This document shows positions 42,937 through 51,724 of a DNA stretch of 64,000 bases, piece by piece (the first letter of the stretch is position 1; each line of letters starts with the position of its first letter). Source of the DNA: Methanomassiliicoccus sp. (GTDB lineage: Archaea; Thermoplasmatota; Thermoplasmata; Methanomassiliicoccales; Methanomassiliicoccaceae); NCBI GenBank assembly GCA_033485155.1, contig JAWQJJ010000004.1:62001-126000 (forward strand), given 5' to 3'. Under the pieces are notes generated by a model. The model had not been told where the DNA came from and ran no database searches. It saw nothing but the letters and a program-made list of their open reading frames with translations. Made by a program: the position numbers and the translations under genes.

Positions 42937-43857
42937 ATGGCGCGTGAGGTGATCCCCCTGGGCCTGGGACCGGGCAAGGTCCGCCCGAGGCTCAAGGCCG
43001 TGGGCATCGGCGGAGCTGGATGTAATGCCATTGCCAGCTGCGAGTTTGACGCCGTCGCCCTGTGCAATAACCGGGACACCTTTGTCTCCCGCCCTCATCA
43101 TCGCAAGGTGGTCCTCAGCGACGAGGGCATTCGGTTCGTCCGTTCGATCTCCCCTGGCCTGCTCAGCGCTGCCGACAGCGAGGCCGTGCGGGGGGTCAAG
43201 GATGCATTGGGGGAGAGTGACATGCTCTTCCTCTTCACTGGGTTAGGAGGGGAGACTGGCTCCCACCTCACTCCGGGCATGGCTCATTTCGGGCGGCGGT
43301 GCAGCAACCTGGTAGTGGTCTCCGCGGCCCTTCCATTCTCGGTGGAGGGCAGCGGTCGCAAGGAAACGGCGAGAAAGGCGCTGCCGGAAGTCATCGAGGC
43401 GGCCCACGCCACCATAACCTATCCCAACGACGGTCTCTTGAAGCTCACCCCGAACCTGCCCCTTCGTCAGGCCTTCAAGGTCATGGACAACATCATGATG
43501 TTCCCCGCCACCGAGCTGGCCCAGGTCATCACCCGCGACGACCTCACTGCCCTGAGGGAAGACCTGCTCAATGTCCACGAGCTTCGCTTGGGGATAGGGG
43601 AGGGGACGGGGATGAACCGGGAGGAGCAGGTGGTCGTCGATGCCCTCACCTCTCCGTGGTTCGATCGGCCGCTGGACAAGGTGACGCTAGCCATAGTTGT
43701 GGTCATCGGGAGGGAGGTTGACCAGTTCATTATGAAGGGTGTGCTCGACCGCCTTCTCTACCGTCTGCCCAACGCTCGAGTCAGATACGCGGGGCGCTCG
43801 GACCACAAGATGGGCGATGGGCTTAGGTTGATGCTACTTCTGGGCTTTGCTCCCTGA
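42937..43857 (+). CDS. Divergent FtsZ/tubulin-superfamily protein
   Basis: A 306-residue protein aligning with FtsZ over the GTPase half. It has RLKAVGIGGAGCNAIA (nucleotide loop T1) and SDMLFLFTGLGGETGSHLTP where FtsZ has the GGGTGTG signature. It then has the strand LVVVSAALPFSVEGSGR, YPNDGLLKLTP and LRQAFKVMDN, all in FtsZ order. A Glu replaces one signature Gly, and the T7 catalytic NxDxxD loop is replaced by a weak ITRDDLTALRED. So GTP binding may persist while polymerisation-triggered hydrolysis is doubtful. I place the start at ATG 42937, since GATTTATG (42905-42912) is a TATA box 28 bases upstream; ATG 42910 is the longer option. Confidence 0.8.
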   Translation: MAREVIPLGLGPGKVRPRLKAVGIGGAGCNAIASCEFDAVALCNNRDTFVSRPHHRKVVLSDEGIRFVRSISPGLLSAADSEAVRGVKDALGESDMLFLFTGLGGETGSHLTPGMAHFGRRCSNLVVVSAALPFSVEGSGRKETARKALPEVIEAAHATITYPNDGLLKLTPNLPLRQAFKVMDNIMMFPATELAQVITRDDLTALREDLLNVHELRLGIGEGTGMNREEQVVVDALTSPWFDRPLDKVTLAIVVVIGREVDQFIMKGVLDRLLYRLPNARVRYAGRSDHKMGDGLRLMLLLGFAP

Positions 43858-44649
43858 GCCTTCGTCCAGGATGTCCTTGGGAGCGTTGGCGAAGGCGACA
43901 AGGGCCTGGGCTTCCATGAAGTGGAGGCGGCCGGGCATGACCATGCAGTGGAGCGGGGGGCCGAGATCGACATTGACCACCTCGTCCGGATAGCCGGCGA
44001 ACAGAGCTTGCCGCTCCGAGCCTACCCGCGCCGCGGCGCAGAACAGGGAGCGCTCCTGCACCAGCCCCTTGCCCAGGCGCCCCTCGGCATCCAGCAGCCA
44101 GCGCATGGCCATAGGGGCAGTCATATAGCGATCCTCCTCCTGCTTTATATCTAATAATATAAGAGTGTGAAGCCCCCGGGAGAAGTTTTCCAGGATGTTG
44201 TCGTACGGCGAGGAGGGCAGGAAACCAGGCTCGGGGAAGGGGATGGTCACCGCCCGGCCGAATTTGTAGGGCTGCAGACCAAGGGCCGCCGCGCAGGCGA
44301 TGAAAATCGAGACCCCATTTATGATGTCTGTATGGATGCCCTGCTCCATGGCCCGCATACGCAGGTCGACATGAGTGGTCGCGGACATGGGGTCACCGGC
44401 GGTAATGAAGGCAACCCTCTTCTTCCTGGCCGCGGATACGATGATGTCCTTCTCCTCCACATCGGCACGCTTCAGGATGGTGACCTTCTTTCCAATGAAG
44501 GCCTCTATGTCCATGGGCTGGGAGTCGTTCAGCATTGATGTGTAGAACTCGGCGTAGATCTCATCGCAATTGCGGAGGGCGGTCAGCGCCCTAATGCTCA
44601 TGTCCTCTGGTCTGGACATCCCTAAACCGACAAATATCAATTCGCCCAT
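43834..44649 (-). CDS. dphB: Diphthine synthase
   Basis: A 271-residue SAM-dependent methyltransferase of the tetrapyrrole-methylase fold that methylates the modified histidine of elongation factor 2 in diphthamide synthesis. It has MGELIFVGLGMSRPEDMSIRA at the start and AFITAGDPMSATTHVDLRM, the DphB counterpart of the GDP loop. INGVSIFIACAAALGLQPYK and FPEPGFLPSSPYDNI follow later. ATG 44649 is the family start; the in-frame upstream extension is not conserved. Its 3' end overlaps the convergent FtsZ-like gene by 24 bases. Confidence 0.95.
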   Translation of the reverse strand: MGELIFVGLGMSRPEDMSIRALTALRNCDEIYAEFYTSMLNDSQPMDIEAFIGKKVTILKRADVEEKDIIVSAARKKRVAFITAGDPMSATTHVDLRMRAMEQGIHTDIINGVSIFIACAAALGLQPYKFGRAVTIPFPEPGFLPSSPYDNILENFSRGLHTLILLDIKQEEDRYMTAPMAMRWLLDAEGRLGKGLVQERSLFCAAARVGSERQALFAGYPDEVVNVDLGPPLHCMVMPGRLHFMEAQALVAFANAPKDILDEGSGSKAQK

Positions 44650-44659
44650 TGGCAACACC

Positions 44660-45679
44660 GTGCGCACCATCTGCCTGAAGGTACCGAGAGGGGAAGCTGA
44701 GTTCACTCGTAAAAAGCTTTTATCGCTCGGCCTGCTGGACATCTCCCGTCGGATACAGGGGGAGGGGGACTTCATCTGCCTGCCGCTCCGTCCCGGAGAG
44801 GCGCCCGACCTCGGATTCGAGAGGGTGGAAAGGGACCTTGTAGAGAGGGAGGTCGCAGAGACCGACTACCGGGCCTTTGTGGACGTTCCTCCGGAGGTGC
44901 GAGACCGGCTTCCGGTATCCTTCGACGTCATCGGGGACGTCGCCATCATCCGACTGGACGACGACCTCCTGGAGCTGTCGGGAAAAATAGGCACCGCGCT
45001 CATGCGGACCTATCCTCGCCTGAGAACTGTAGCCCTGGACCACGGGGTGAAGGGCGAGCTCAGGGTCCGCGACCTTGAGGTCGTGGCCGGGGAGGACCGG
45101 ACGGAAACGGTGCACACCGAATACGGCGTACGCCTCCTCATCGATCCTGCCAAGGTGTACTTCAACCCCCGGCTGTCCAACGAGCGCCGGCGAATCGCCT
45201 CCCTTGTTCGTGAGGGCGAGACCGTGGTCGATATGTTCGCCGGGGTCGGACCGTTCTCCATCATGATCTCCAAATATTCCCGCCCGGAGATCGTCTACGC
45301 CATGGACCTCAACCACGACGCCGTCGAGTACATGAAGGAGAACATCAAGCGCAACAAGGTGACCAATGTCATTCCCATCGAAGGAGACTCTCGCCAGCTG
45401 GTGTTCGACGTGCCGTGCGCGGACCGCATAATCATGAACCTCCCGCACTCTGCCAAGGACTTCTTCCACGACGCCCTCACCCGTCTCAAGCTCGGGGGAG
45501 TCATTCATTTCTACACCATATGCGAGAGGGAGGACATCGATTCGATCCTCGAGCGCATGGTTACCGAGGCCGCGGGCATGGGCGTTCTCATCACCGTCCT
45601 GCACCAGGAGGAGCTGAAGACCTACTCGCCTTCAATGAGCGTCTTTTCCGCCGACATCGGACTTGTTGATTGGTGCTAA
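44660..45679 (+). CDS. trm5: tRNA (guanine-37-N1) methyltransferase Trm5
   Basis: A 339-residue Trm5 enzyme. The D2 domain covers the middle (LPVSFDVIGDVAIIRLDD, then RTVALDHGVKGELRVRDLEV). The Rossmann methyltransferase domain has LSNERRR, VVDMFAGVGPFSIMISK, YAMDLNHDAVEYMKENI and the catalytic MNLPHSAKDF. It modifies G37 next to the anticodon to prevent frameshifting. GTG 44660 is chosen because TATA-like AAATATCA (44632-44639) lies 25 bases before it and the upstream frame overlaps dphB. It is divergent from dphB, with ten bases between the starts, and overlaps dcd tail-to-tail. Confidence 0.93.
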   Translation: MRTICLKVPRGEAEFTRKKLLSLGLLDISRRIQGEGDFICLPLRPGEAPDLGFERVERDLVEREVAETDYRAFVDVPPEVRDRLPVSFDVIGDVAIIRLDDDLLELSGKIGTALMRTYPRLRTVALDHGVKGELRVRDLEVVAGEDRTETVHTEYGVRLLIDPAKVYFNPRLSNERRRIASLVREGETVVDMFAGVGPFSIMISKYSRPEIVYAMDLNHDAVEYMKENIKRNKVTNVIPIEGDSRQLVFDVPCADRIIMNLPHSAKDFFHDALTRLKLGGVIHFYTICEREDIDSILERMVTEAAGMGVLITVLHQEELKTYSPSMSVFSADIGLVDWC

Positions 45680-46144
45680 GGTCACCCCGTTCTGCCCCTG
45701 GTAGTTGCCGCTCCGCTTGCCGTAGGTAAGCTGGGCCGGCGAGGTGAGGGCCTCGAACACGATCTGCACGAAGCGAGCCCCGACCTGCACCTCCACCGGG
45801 GCCGCAGAGACGTTCACGGACATGAAGGTCAGGGTGCCTTTGAATCCCGCATCCACTTTGCCCAGGCCGGCCAGGAGCCCCTTCCTGATCCACGAGGTGC
45901 GCAGCCACAGAGAGGCGCACACCGAGGGCGACAGCTCCACCCGCTCCACGGTGGAGACGAAGAACATGGCTCCAGGAGGTATAATCACCGTACCTTCCCT
46001 GACGATCTCCCTGCCGGGGAAGGAGACCTCGGCGATGCGCAGGTCATAACCGTTGGGGGTCAGTGAGGCCTCGGAGAAGTTGTCGATCTTCAGTTCACCG
46101 CTCTGGCAACGGCCAACGATCTCGTGGTCGGGAAGGACGCCCAT
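45632..46144 (-). CDS. dcd: dCTP deaminase
   Basis: A 170-residue dCTP deaminase (dUTPase fold) that makes dUTP for dTTP synthesis. It has VLPDHEIVGRC, SLTPNGYDLRI, the active-site LRTSWIRKGLLAG region and VDAGFKGTLTF, where Glu and Gly-rich residues bind the base. YGKRSGNYQGQNGV lies near the end. ATG 46144 is used because the minus-strand TATA element GTATTTTTAA (about 46166-46175) is 26 bases before it. The last 48 bases overlap trm5 on the other strand. Confidence 0.93.
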   Translation of the reverse strand: MGVLPDHEIVGRCQSGELKIDNFSEASLTPNGYDLRIAEVSFPGREIVREGTVIIPPGAMFFVSTVERVELSPSVCASLWLRTSWIRKGLLAGLGKVDAGFKGTLTFMSVNVSAAPVEVQVGARFVQIVFEALTSPAQLTYGKRSGNYQGQNGVTLAPINKSDVGGKDAH

Positions 46145-46233
46145 GCCCCCCCATCGTCCTGGCATTAAAAATACTGGCGGTAGGGCATCAGCCTACAGGC
46201 GCTCGCTATCACCGCTGGTAACGGTCTCGGTCC

Positions 46234-46246
46234 GATTATATAATTA
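46234..46246. promoter_or_regulatory. TATA-like element upstream of ilvE
   Basis: GATTATATAATTA is AT-rich and near-palindromic. On the plus strand it would start ilvE transcription near 46266, giving a leader of about 127 bases. That leader begins with CGGGGGAG (46267-46274), able to pair with CTCCCCCG at 46319-46326. Confidence 0.45.
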
Positions 46247-46392
46247 GATGGCGGTCAATAAAAAAGCGGGGGAGAATTCCCAACCACTGCCGCCATGCAG
46301 CTGTTTCCTCCTTATGGCTCCCCCGTTTCCCCTCTTCGCGCTGTCTTTTCGCTCCGTTCCACCCCGGCGACCACGCTTGGACATCCTCAAAT

Positions 46393-47499
46393 ATGCGGTC
46401 CGTGTTACGGTTGGGCACACAGGCGATAGAATTGAAATTCAAGACCCGTAAGGTTGAGACGAGCAGAGTAGGCACGGTCGACTTCGACCATCTGAGCTTC
46501 GGAGAGACGTTCTCCGATCACATGTTCCAGATGGACTATGCGAATGGGGAATGGCAGGAACCAGAGATCCTCCCCTTCGGCAAGATCGAGGTATTGCCTT
46601 CGCTCTCCACCCTGCACTACGGGCAGAGTGTTTTCGAGGGCCTGAAGGCCTTCCGCTCAGTCAAGGGGGGCATCAACGTCTTCCGCCCGGAGAAGCATGC
46701 CGAGCGGATGCACCATTCCTCTGACCGGCTATGCATCCCGCGGGTTGACAAGCAGGTCTTCCTCGATGCCGTCGACGCGCTGGTGAGGCTTGATCAGAAA
46801 TGGGTCCCCACCAAGAAGGGGACCTCTCTGTACATCCGCCCGTTCACCTTCGCCACCGAGGACTACATCGGGGTCAGGGTCTCCGAGAAGTACAGCTTCT
46901 TCATCATCACCGGGCCGGTGGGCGCCTACTACAAAGAAGGATTCAACCCAGTCTCCCTGATGACCTCGGGCGAGTTCGTCCGGGCCGTGCGGGGCGGACT
47001 GGGTGAGGCCAAGACTGCCGCCAACTACGCCGCCTCGCTGCTCCCGGCTTACGAGGCCAAGAAGCGCGGCTTCGCCCAGGTGCTGTGGCTGGACGCGCTG
47101 GAGGAGAAGTACATCGACGAGGTGGGCACCATGAACATCTGCTTCGTCAAGGACAATGTCCTGGTGACCCCTCCGCTACACGGGACAATCCTGGCCGGCG
47201 TTACCAGGGACAGCGTTCTACAGCTCGCCAGGCACTGGGGGATCAAGGTGGAGGAGCGCCGCATTGCCATCGACGAGGTCATGTCCTCCATCAAGGATGG
47301 CAGCATGACCGAGGTCTTCGGCACCGGCACCGCCGCCGTCATCTCCCCGGTCGGAGAGATATATCACCGGGGCGAGACTTTGACCGTCAACGGCAACCAG
47401 ACCGGGCCTCTGGCCCAGAAGCTGTTCGACGAGATCACCGGCATACAGTCCGGCGAAAGGGCCGATCCCTTCGGCTGGGTCCACCGCGTCGACCTGTAA
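46393..47499 (+). CDS. ilvE: Branched-chain amino acid aminotransferase
   Basis: A 368-residue fold-type IV PLP aminotransferase of the type II BCAT group. It has FGETFSDHMFQMDY at the start, HYGQSVFEGLKAFRS, LYIRPFTFATED, and the catalytic-lysine region GLGEAKTAANYAASLLP. VLWLDALEEKYIDEVGTMN and GVTRDSVLQLARHWG follow. It transfers the amino group for Leu, Ile and Val synthesis. Starts at TTG 46411 or 46432 would also keep the domain, and ATG 46393 lies in an AT-rich ATATG, so the start is uncertain. The leader is long and may fold. Confidence 0.92.
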   Translation: MRSVLRLGTQAIELKFKTRKVETSRVGTVDFDHLSFGETFSDHMFQMDYANGEWQEPEILPFGKIEVLPSLSTLHYGQSVFEGLKAFRSVKGGINVFRPEKHAERMHHSSDRLCIPRVDKQVFLDAVDALVRLDQKWVPTKKGTSLYIRPFTFATEDYIGVRVSEKYSFFIITGPVGAYYKEGFNPVSLMTSGEFVRAVRGGLGEAKTAANYAASLLPAYEAKKRGFAQVLWLDALEEKYIDEVGTMNICFVKDNVLVTPPLHGTILAGVTRDSVLQLARHWGIKVEERRIAIDEVMSSIKDGSMTEVFGTGTAAVISPVGEIYHRGETLTVNGNQTGPLAQKLFDEITGIQSGERADPFGWVHRVDL

Positions 47500-47587
47500 A
47501 CCCTTTCATCATTCCCTTTCTTTTCTGTGCCTTACTAATTCATCCAACTCTAGGAAAGGATATATGCGTAGTCCAATATTCGGTAGT

Positions 47588-47608
47588 AGTTGGATGATAC
47601 ATCCAATT
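47588..47608. promoter_or_regulatory. B12-regulon operator, corrinoid operon copy
   Basis: AGTTGGATGATACATCCAATT contains the perfect arms TTGGATG and CATCCAA around ATA. A TATA box GATATATG (47559-47566) predicts transcription starting at about 47588, so the operator covers the first transcribed bases, where a repressor would act. A lone half-site ATCCAACT lies at 47542-47549 upstream of the TATA box. The same motif precedes cobT. Confidence 0.75.
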
Positions 47609-47635
47609 TATTGACCAATATTAGGAGGATTGAAT

Positions 47636-48739
47636 TTGGATTCCGGCAAGAGAAAGATCATAGCCATTGCATTGGTGGCCGTTCTGGCCATCGCTGCCGT
47701 GGCCGCCGCTATCGCCTTTAGCGGCAACAACTCCACGGCGAAGACCTCGTCGGTGATCGATGCGTCAAGCACTACTGTGACCATGGAAAAGGTACCGGAA
47801 AGGATAGTGTCCGGTTCCCCGGACATTTCCGAGATCGTCGCCGCGCTGGACATGGCCGGCTCCCTCGTAGCGGTCACGGATTATTGCGATTATCCTGCCG
47901 AGGTGGCCGCACTGCGCGACAATGGCAGCACCATCGGGGGCTTCTATACTCCCAACTTCGAGAAAATCGTCTCCTACAATCCCGATCTGATCATCCTCAG
48001 CCAAGGTGTGCAGGCCCAGATCGATTTGGCCTCACAGCTTCGCCAATCTGGCTATACGGTCATGCTGATCCACGAATCGTCTGACCTGGCCACTGTCTAC
48101 CAGAACATCGAGATGATTGGCAACGTCACCGCCAAGCAGTCGGAGGCCACCAAGCTGGTGGACGACATGAAGGCTCAGGTCGCCAACATCGCCGGGGCCA
48201 TGTCCGGGGACAGCAAGCCCAATATCCTGTTCGTGACCTACGCCGACGAGGGCTTCACCAACGTCTGGCCCGCGGGCGGTTCGACCGCTATCGGCGAGAT
48301 CATCAACCTCGCCGGAGGTAACAACATGTTCGCCGATATGGACGGTTACAAGATGGCATCTGAGGAGGTGCTCAAGCAGAAGGCGTCGACGGCGGATGTG
48401 ATCGTAATGACCATCATGTACTCCCAGGAGACGCCGGAGAACAAGAGCGCCTGGTTCAACTCCGATCCCATATGGAAGGAGAGTCCCGCGGTAAAGAATA
48501 ATAAGGTATACTACCTGACGGGGCAAGCCGAGAGCATCTTCAACCGTCAGTCGGTTAGGACGGTCGATGCGGTCCAGCTGTTGGCGGAGATACTGCACCC
48601 TGACGCTTTCGCGTCCAAGGTCCCATACAATGCAACTGGGATCAATATCGTAGGGGACGACTATTCGAACTATCTCCCCTCCGGGACTGCATCCCAGTCT
48701 GCCACCGTTGAGATGGCGGCGGCAGTGGCTCGGGATTAA
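47636..48739 (+). CDS. Corrinoid/iron-type ABC transporter substrate-binding protein (BtuF-like)
   Basis: A 367-residue periplasmic-binding-type protein of the BtuF/FecB family. A basic start and one hydrophobic anchor (residues about 6-27, KIIAIALVAVLAIAAVAA) lead out of the cell, with no lipobox Cys. The two-lobed fold has KVPERIVSGSPDISEIVAAL, YTPNFEKIVSYNPDLIIL and LAGGNNMFADM. The start is TTG 47636, because AGGAGG is seven bases upstream; TTG 47630 is only one base away from it. It is first in the corrinoid operon, so corrinoids are the likely cargo. Confidence 0.9.
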   Translation: MDSGKRKIIAIALVAVLAIAAVAAAIAFSGNNSTAKTSSVIDASSTTVTMEKVPERIVSGSPDISEIVAALDMAGSLVAVTDYCDYPAEVAALRDNGSTIGGFYTPNFEKIVSYNPDLIILSQGVQAQIDLASQLRQSGYTVMLIHESSDLATVYQNIEMIGNVTAKQSEATKLVDDMKAQVANIAGAMSGDSKPNILFVTYADEGFTNVWPAGGSTAIGEIINLAGGNNMFADMDGYKMASEEVLKQKASTADVIVMTIMYSQETPENKSAWFNSDPIWKESPAVKNNKVYYLTGQAESIFNRQSVRTVDAVQLLAEILHPDAFASKVPYNATGINIVGDDYSNYLPSGTASQSATVEMAAAVARD

Positions 48740-48756
48740 GCACATCAGGGATATTC

Positions 48757-49803
48757 ATGGAAGGCTCGATGGTCCAGGCAACAAAAGGCAGGTTACTAAT
48801 AGTCCTGGCCATCGGCCTTGCACTCCTTTTTTTTCTTCTTATTCTGTCATGGTCGATAGGCGCGGTCGACATATCGTTCACCACGGTGCTGAAGGACCTG
48901 TGGGCCATCATCACTAACATGGGTCCGGAGCCCGGAGACTGGGAGCAGTCGGTCGTATGGTCCAGGGTCGTCCGTTCGGTGGCGGTCATAGGCGTGGGCA
49001 TAGGGCTCTCGGTCTCCGGAGCGGTCATGCAGGCCCTCATCCGGAACCCGCTGGTCGATCCCTATATCACCGGCGTATCCTCAGGGGCTGCACTAGGGGC
49101 CATCCTTTCAATCCTGGCAGGAGTATCCATCGTCAGCGCTGCCGAGCTGGCCACGCCGGCCGCCGCTCTGATCGGGGCGCTGGCCGCCTTCTTCATAACC
49201 ATGGCCCTGGCCGAGTCGGCCGGAGGAAAATCCATCAACTTTGTGCTCAGCGGTATGATCGTTGGTATTGCGCTGTCGTCCTTCACCACTCTGATCATCA
49301 CCTCCGCCGAGGACAGCAAGCTCCACGGAGCGCTGTTCTGGCTGTACGGCTCGTTCGCATTCACCGACTGGATAGAGGCGCTAATGATAATCGTGCCGGT
49401 CCTCATCATCTGTGCCATCCTCCTGCTTTATGCCAGGGAGCTGAACGTGATACTGCTGGGTGACGAGCACGCCAAGCATCTGGGCCTGGACGTGAAGCTG
49501 TTCAAACGCATCATCATCGCGCTGACCTCCATCCTGACCGCGATCTCGGTAGCGTTCTGTGGGGTCATAGGCTTCCTCGGTCTGATCGTACCGCACACTT
49601 CGCGCATGATCGTCGGCGGCGATCACCGGCTGCTCCTCCCGACATCCATGGTCCTAGGGGCCGTGGTCCTCCTGGCTGCGGACATCTTCGCCCGGGTGGC
49701 CATGAGACCGGACGAACTGCCGGTTGGAGCGGTAATCTCCCTTATCGGTGCGCCGTTTTTCATCTATCTCATGATCAAGAGGGGTAAGGAATATGGCGGA
49801 TGA
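48757..49803 (+). CDS. btuC: Corrinoid ABC transporter permease (BtuC-like)
   Basis: A 348-residue FecCD/BtuC family permease with about ten membrane helices. It shows SVSGAVMQALIRNPLVDPYI, GVSSGAALGAILSI, the transmembrane GQ-loop equivalent, and GVIGFLGLIVPHTSRMIVGGDHR, the segment that contacts the ATPase. Two copies assemble with two ATPases and one binding protein. Its 3' end overlaps the ATPase gene by 11 bases. Substrate assignment rests on operon context. Confidence 0.92.
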   Translation: MEGSMVQATKGRLLIVLAIGLALLFFLLILSWSIGAVDISFTTVLKDLWAIITNMGPEPGDWEQSVVWSRVVRSVAVIGVGIGLSVSGAVMQALIRNPLVDPYITGVSSGAALGAILSILAGVSIVSAAELATPAAALIGALAAFFITMALAESAGGKSINFVLSGMIVGIALSSFTTLIITSAEDSKLHGALFWLYGSFAFTDWIEALMIIVPVLIICAILLLYARELNVILLGDEHAKHLGLDVKLFKRIIIALTSILTAISVAFCGVIGFLGLIVPHTSRMIVGGDHRLLLPTSMVLGAVVLLAADIFARVAMRPDELPVGAVISLIGAPFFIYLMIKRGKEYGG

Positions 49804-50599
49804 TCCTCAGGTTTCGATCAAGATCGAGGGCGTCCGGTTCGGTTACAACGGGTCGGAAGTGCTCAAGGGCGTGGAGTTCGAGGGCAAGAGGGGCGAGTTC
49901 ATCGGCCTGATCGGCCCCAACGGCTCGGGAAAGAGCACCCTCATGCGCCTCATGAACCGCATCCTGAGGCCGGAAGTGGGCACCATATGGATGGAGGGCC
50001 GCGAGCTGGACAAGATGAAGGTTGATGAGATCGCCAAGGTCTGCGCCAACGTTCCTACGGAATTCAACGAGGACTTCAACATGTCCGTGCAAAACCTTGT
50101 TTTCCTGGGTCGCTACCCCTTCGCCAAAGGCCTGTGGTGGGACAACAAAGAGGACGAGGAGATGGTCATAGAGGCCATGAAGCGGTTCGGCGTCTATCAT
50201 CTCAAGGACCGCAATTTCTCCGAGCTCTCGTCCGGTGAGGCCCAGAGGGTGCTGTTGGCCAAGGCCGTGGTGCAGTGCCCCCATGTCCTCCTGGTGGATG
50301 AGCCGTCAGCGCATCTCGATCTCAAATATAAGCTGGAGGTCATGGAGCACCTCCGGGACATGCTCAGCGGGAGCGTGACCATCGTCATCGCTTCCCACGA
50401 TCTCAATCTCCTGGCGAAGTACTGTGACAAGGTCATGATCCTATCCAAGGGCAAGATCGTGGCCTTCGGCACGCCGAGGGAGGTCATCACCTCGGAGATG
50501 GTGGAGAAGGTCTACGGTGTGGAGGTCGCGATCTTCGACGATGGCAACGATATCTACGCCATTCCCCGCAGGACACGAAGGAAGGAGGAAGGGAAATGA
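49793..50599 (+). CDS. btuD: Corrinoid ABC transporter ATP-binding protein (BtuD-like)
   Basis: A 268-residue ATPase with Walker A GLIGPNGSGKSTLMRLM, Q-loop VPTEFNEDF, signature ELSSGEAQRVLLAKAV, Walker B HVLLVDEPSAHLD and H-loop IVIASHDLNLL. This is the FepC/BtuD subfamily, driving the BtuC-like channel. ATG 49793 lies inside the permease gene end, and its own last bases overlap cobD (ATGA), so all three are translated in series. Confidence 0.93.
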   Translation: MADDPQVSIKIEGVRFGYNGSEVLKGVEFEGKRGEFIGLIGPNGSGKSTLMRLMNRILRPEVGTIWMEGRELDKMKVDEIAKVCANVPTEFNEDFNMSVQNLVFLGRYPFAKGLWWDNKEDEEMVIEAMKRFGVYHLKDRNFSELSSGEAQRVLLAKAVVQCPHVLLVDEPSAHLDLKYKLEVMEHLRDMLSGSVTIVIASHDLNLLAKYCDKVMILSKGKIVAFGTPREVITSEMVEKVYGVEVAIFDDGNDIYAIPRRTRRKEEGK

Positions 50600-51720
50600 G
50601 CATCGAGCACAGGGTCCGGCCGGAGGTCCGGGCGATGGCCCGTCCCCGCCACGGTGGTGATGTATGGGGCCAAATGGAGGTCCGCGACTTCAGCTCCAAC
50701 GTCAATCCCCTGGGGCCGCCGGAGCGGCTGGGGGAGTACATCGCCGAGGCGGCGAGGGAGCTGGAGAATTACCCGGATGATAGCTGTGCGGAGCTTAAGG
50801 AGGCGATCTCCTCGAGATACGACGTGCGGGCGGATAACATCATAGTGGGGGCCGGCTCGGCCGAGCTGATCCGTCTGTTCCCTGAGGTCTTCATGCGCCC
50901 AGGTGATCGGGTGGTGATGCCTCATCCCACCTTCTCCGAGTACGGCTTCGCCTGCCGCCTGATGGGCGCGGAGCTGGTGAACCTTCCCCTACCGGAGGGT
51001 GAATCCTTCCGCCTGGACATCGGCAGTATGATCGACGAGATGATCTCCGGGACCCGGGCAGTATATGTATGCAACCCCAACAACCCCACGGCGAGGATGC
51101 TCCCCCGCAGAGAGGTACTGGAACTTGTGCAGGCAGCCGCCCGCCGGGACGTCATGGTCTTCCTGGACGAGACCCTCCTGGAGCTGTCGGAGCGGGACCG
51201 GGATGTCTCCTGCGTCGGCGAGGTCGAGAACCATGACAACCTCTTCATCATCCGCTCTTTTACCAAGTCCTTCGCCATGCCTGGCATCCGGGTGGGATAT
51301 GGGTTCGGGAGCAAGGAGGTCATCCAGTACATGGACGCTGCCCGTTTGTCGTGGAACCTAGGGACCATGGAGCAGCGGGTGGCTACCAGGCTGATGTCTC
51401 AAGAGCAGGCTCATGTTCGTCGGGCGGTGAACATGCTGGTGGATGAGAAGGAGCGCATGCGCTCCGAGATCGCCCGCATCTTCGGGTCCAAGGTCGGTCT
51501 TCCTGATTCCTACTTCTTCTTCCACCCGTTGCTGGAACTGGGGATCACCTCCCCGCAGTTCCGGGAGGCGATGCTGCGCCACAACGTGCTGGTACGCGAT
51601 TGTTCCTCGTTCGGTCCGCCCTGCCACGCCTACTCCCGCTTCTGCGTCAAGACCCAGGACAAGGACGACGAGTTCCTGGGCGCCCTCAAACTGGTCGTGG
51701 AAGAGATCGACGGTCGGTGA
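50596..51720 (+). CDS. cobD: L-threonine-O-3-phosphate decarboxylase CobD-like aminotransferase
   Basis: A 374-residue fold-type I PLP enzyme. It has FSSNVNPLGPPERL, IIVGAGSAELIRLFP, CNPNNPTARM, VFLDETLLEL and the PLP-lysine motif IRSFTKSFAMPGIRVGYGF. This pattern is shared by histidinol-phosphate aminotransferase and CobD. The corrinoid operon decides for CobD, which makes (R)-1-amino-2-propanol phosphate from threonine phosphate. It is followed after four bases by cbiB, which uses that product. Confidence 0.88.
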   Translation: MSIEHRVRPEVRAMARPRHGGDVWGQMEVRDFSSNVNPLGPPERLGEYIAEAARELENYPDDSCAELKEAISSRYDVRADNIIVGAGSAELIRLFPEVFMRPGDRVVMPHPTFSEYGFACRLMGAELVNLPLPEGESFRLDIGSMIDEMISGTRAVYVCNPNNPTARMLPRREVLELVQAAARRDVMVFLDETLLELSERDRDVSCVGEVENHDNLFIIRSFTKSFAMPGIRVGYGFGSKEVIQYMDAARLSWNLGTMEQRVATRLMSQEQAHVRRAVNMLVDEKERMRSEIARIFGSKVGLPDSYFFFHPLLELGITSPQFREAMLRHNVLVRDCSSFGPPCHAYSRFCVKTQDKDDEFLGALKLVVEEIDGR

Positions 51721-51724
51721 GTTC

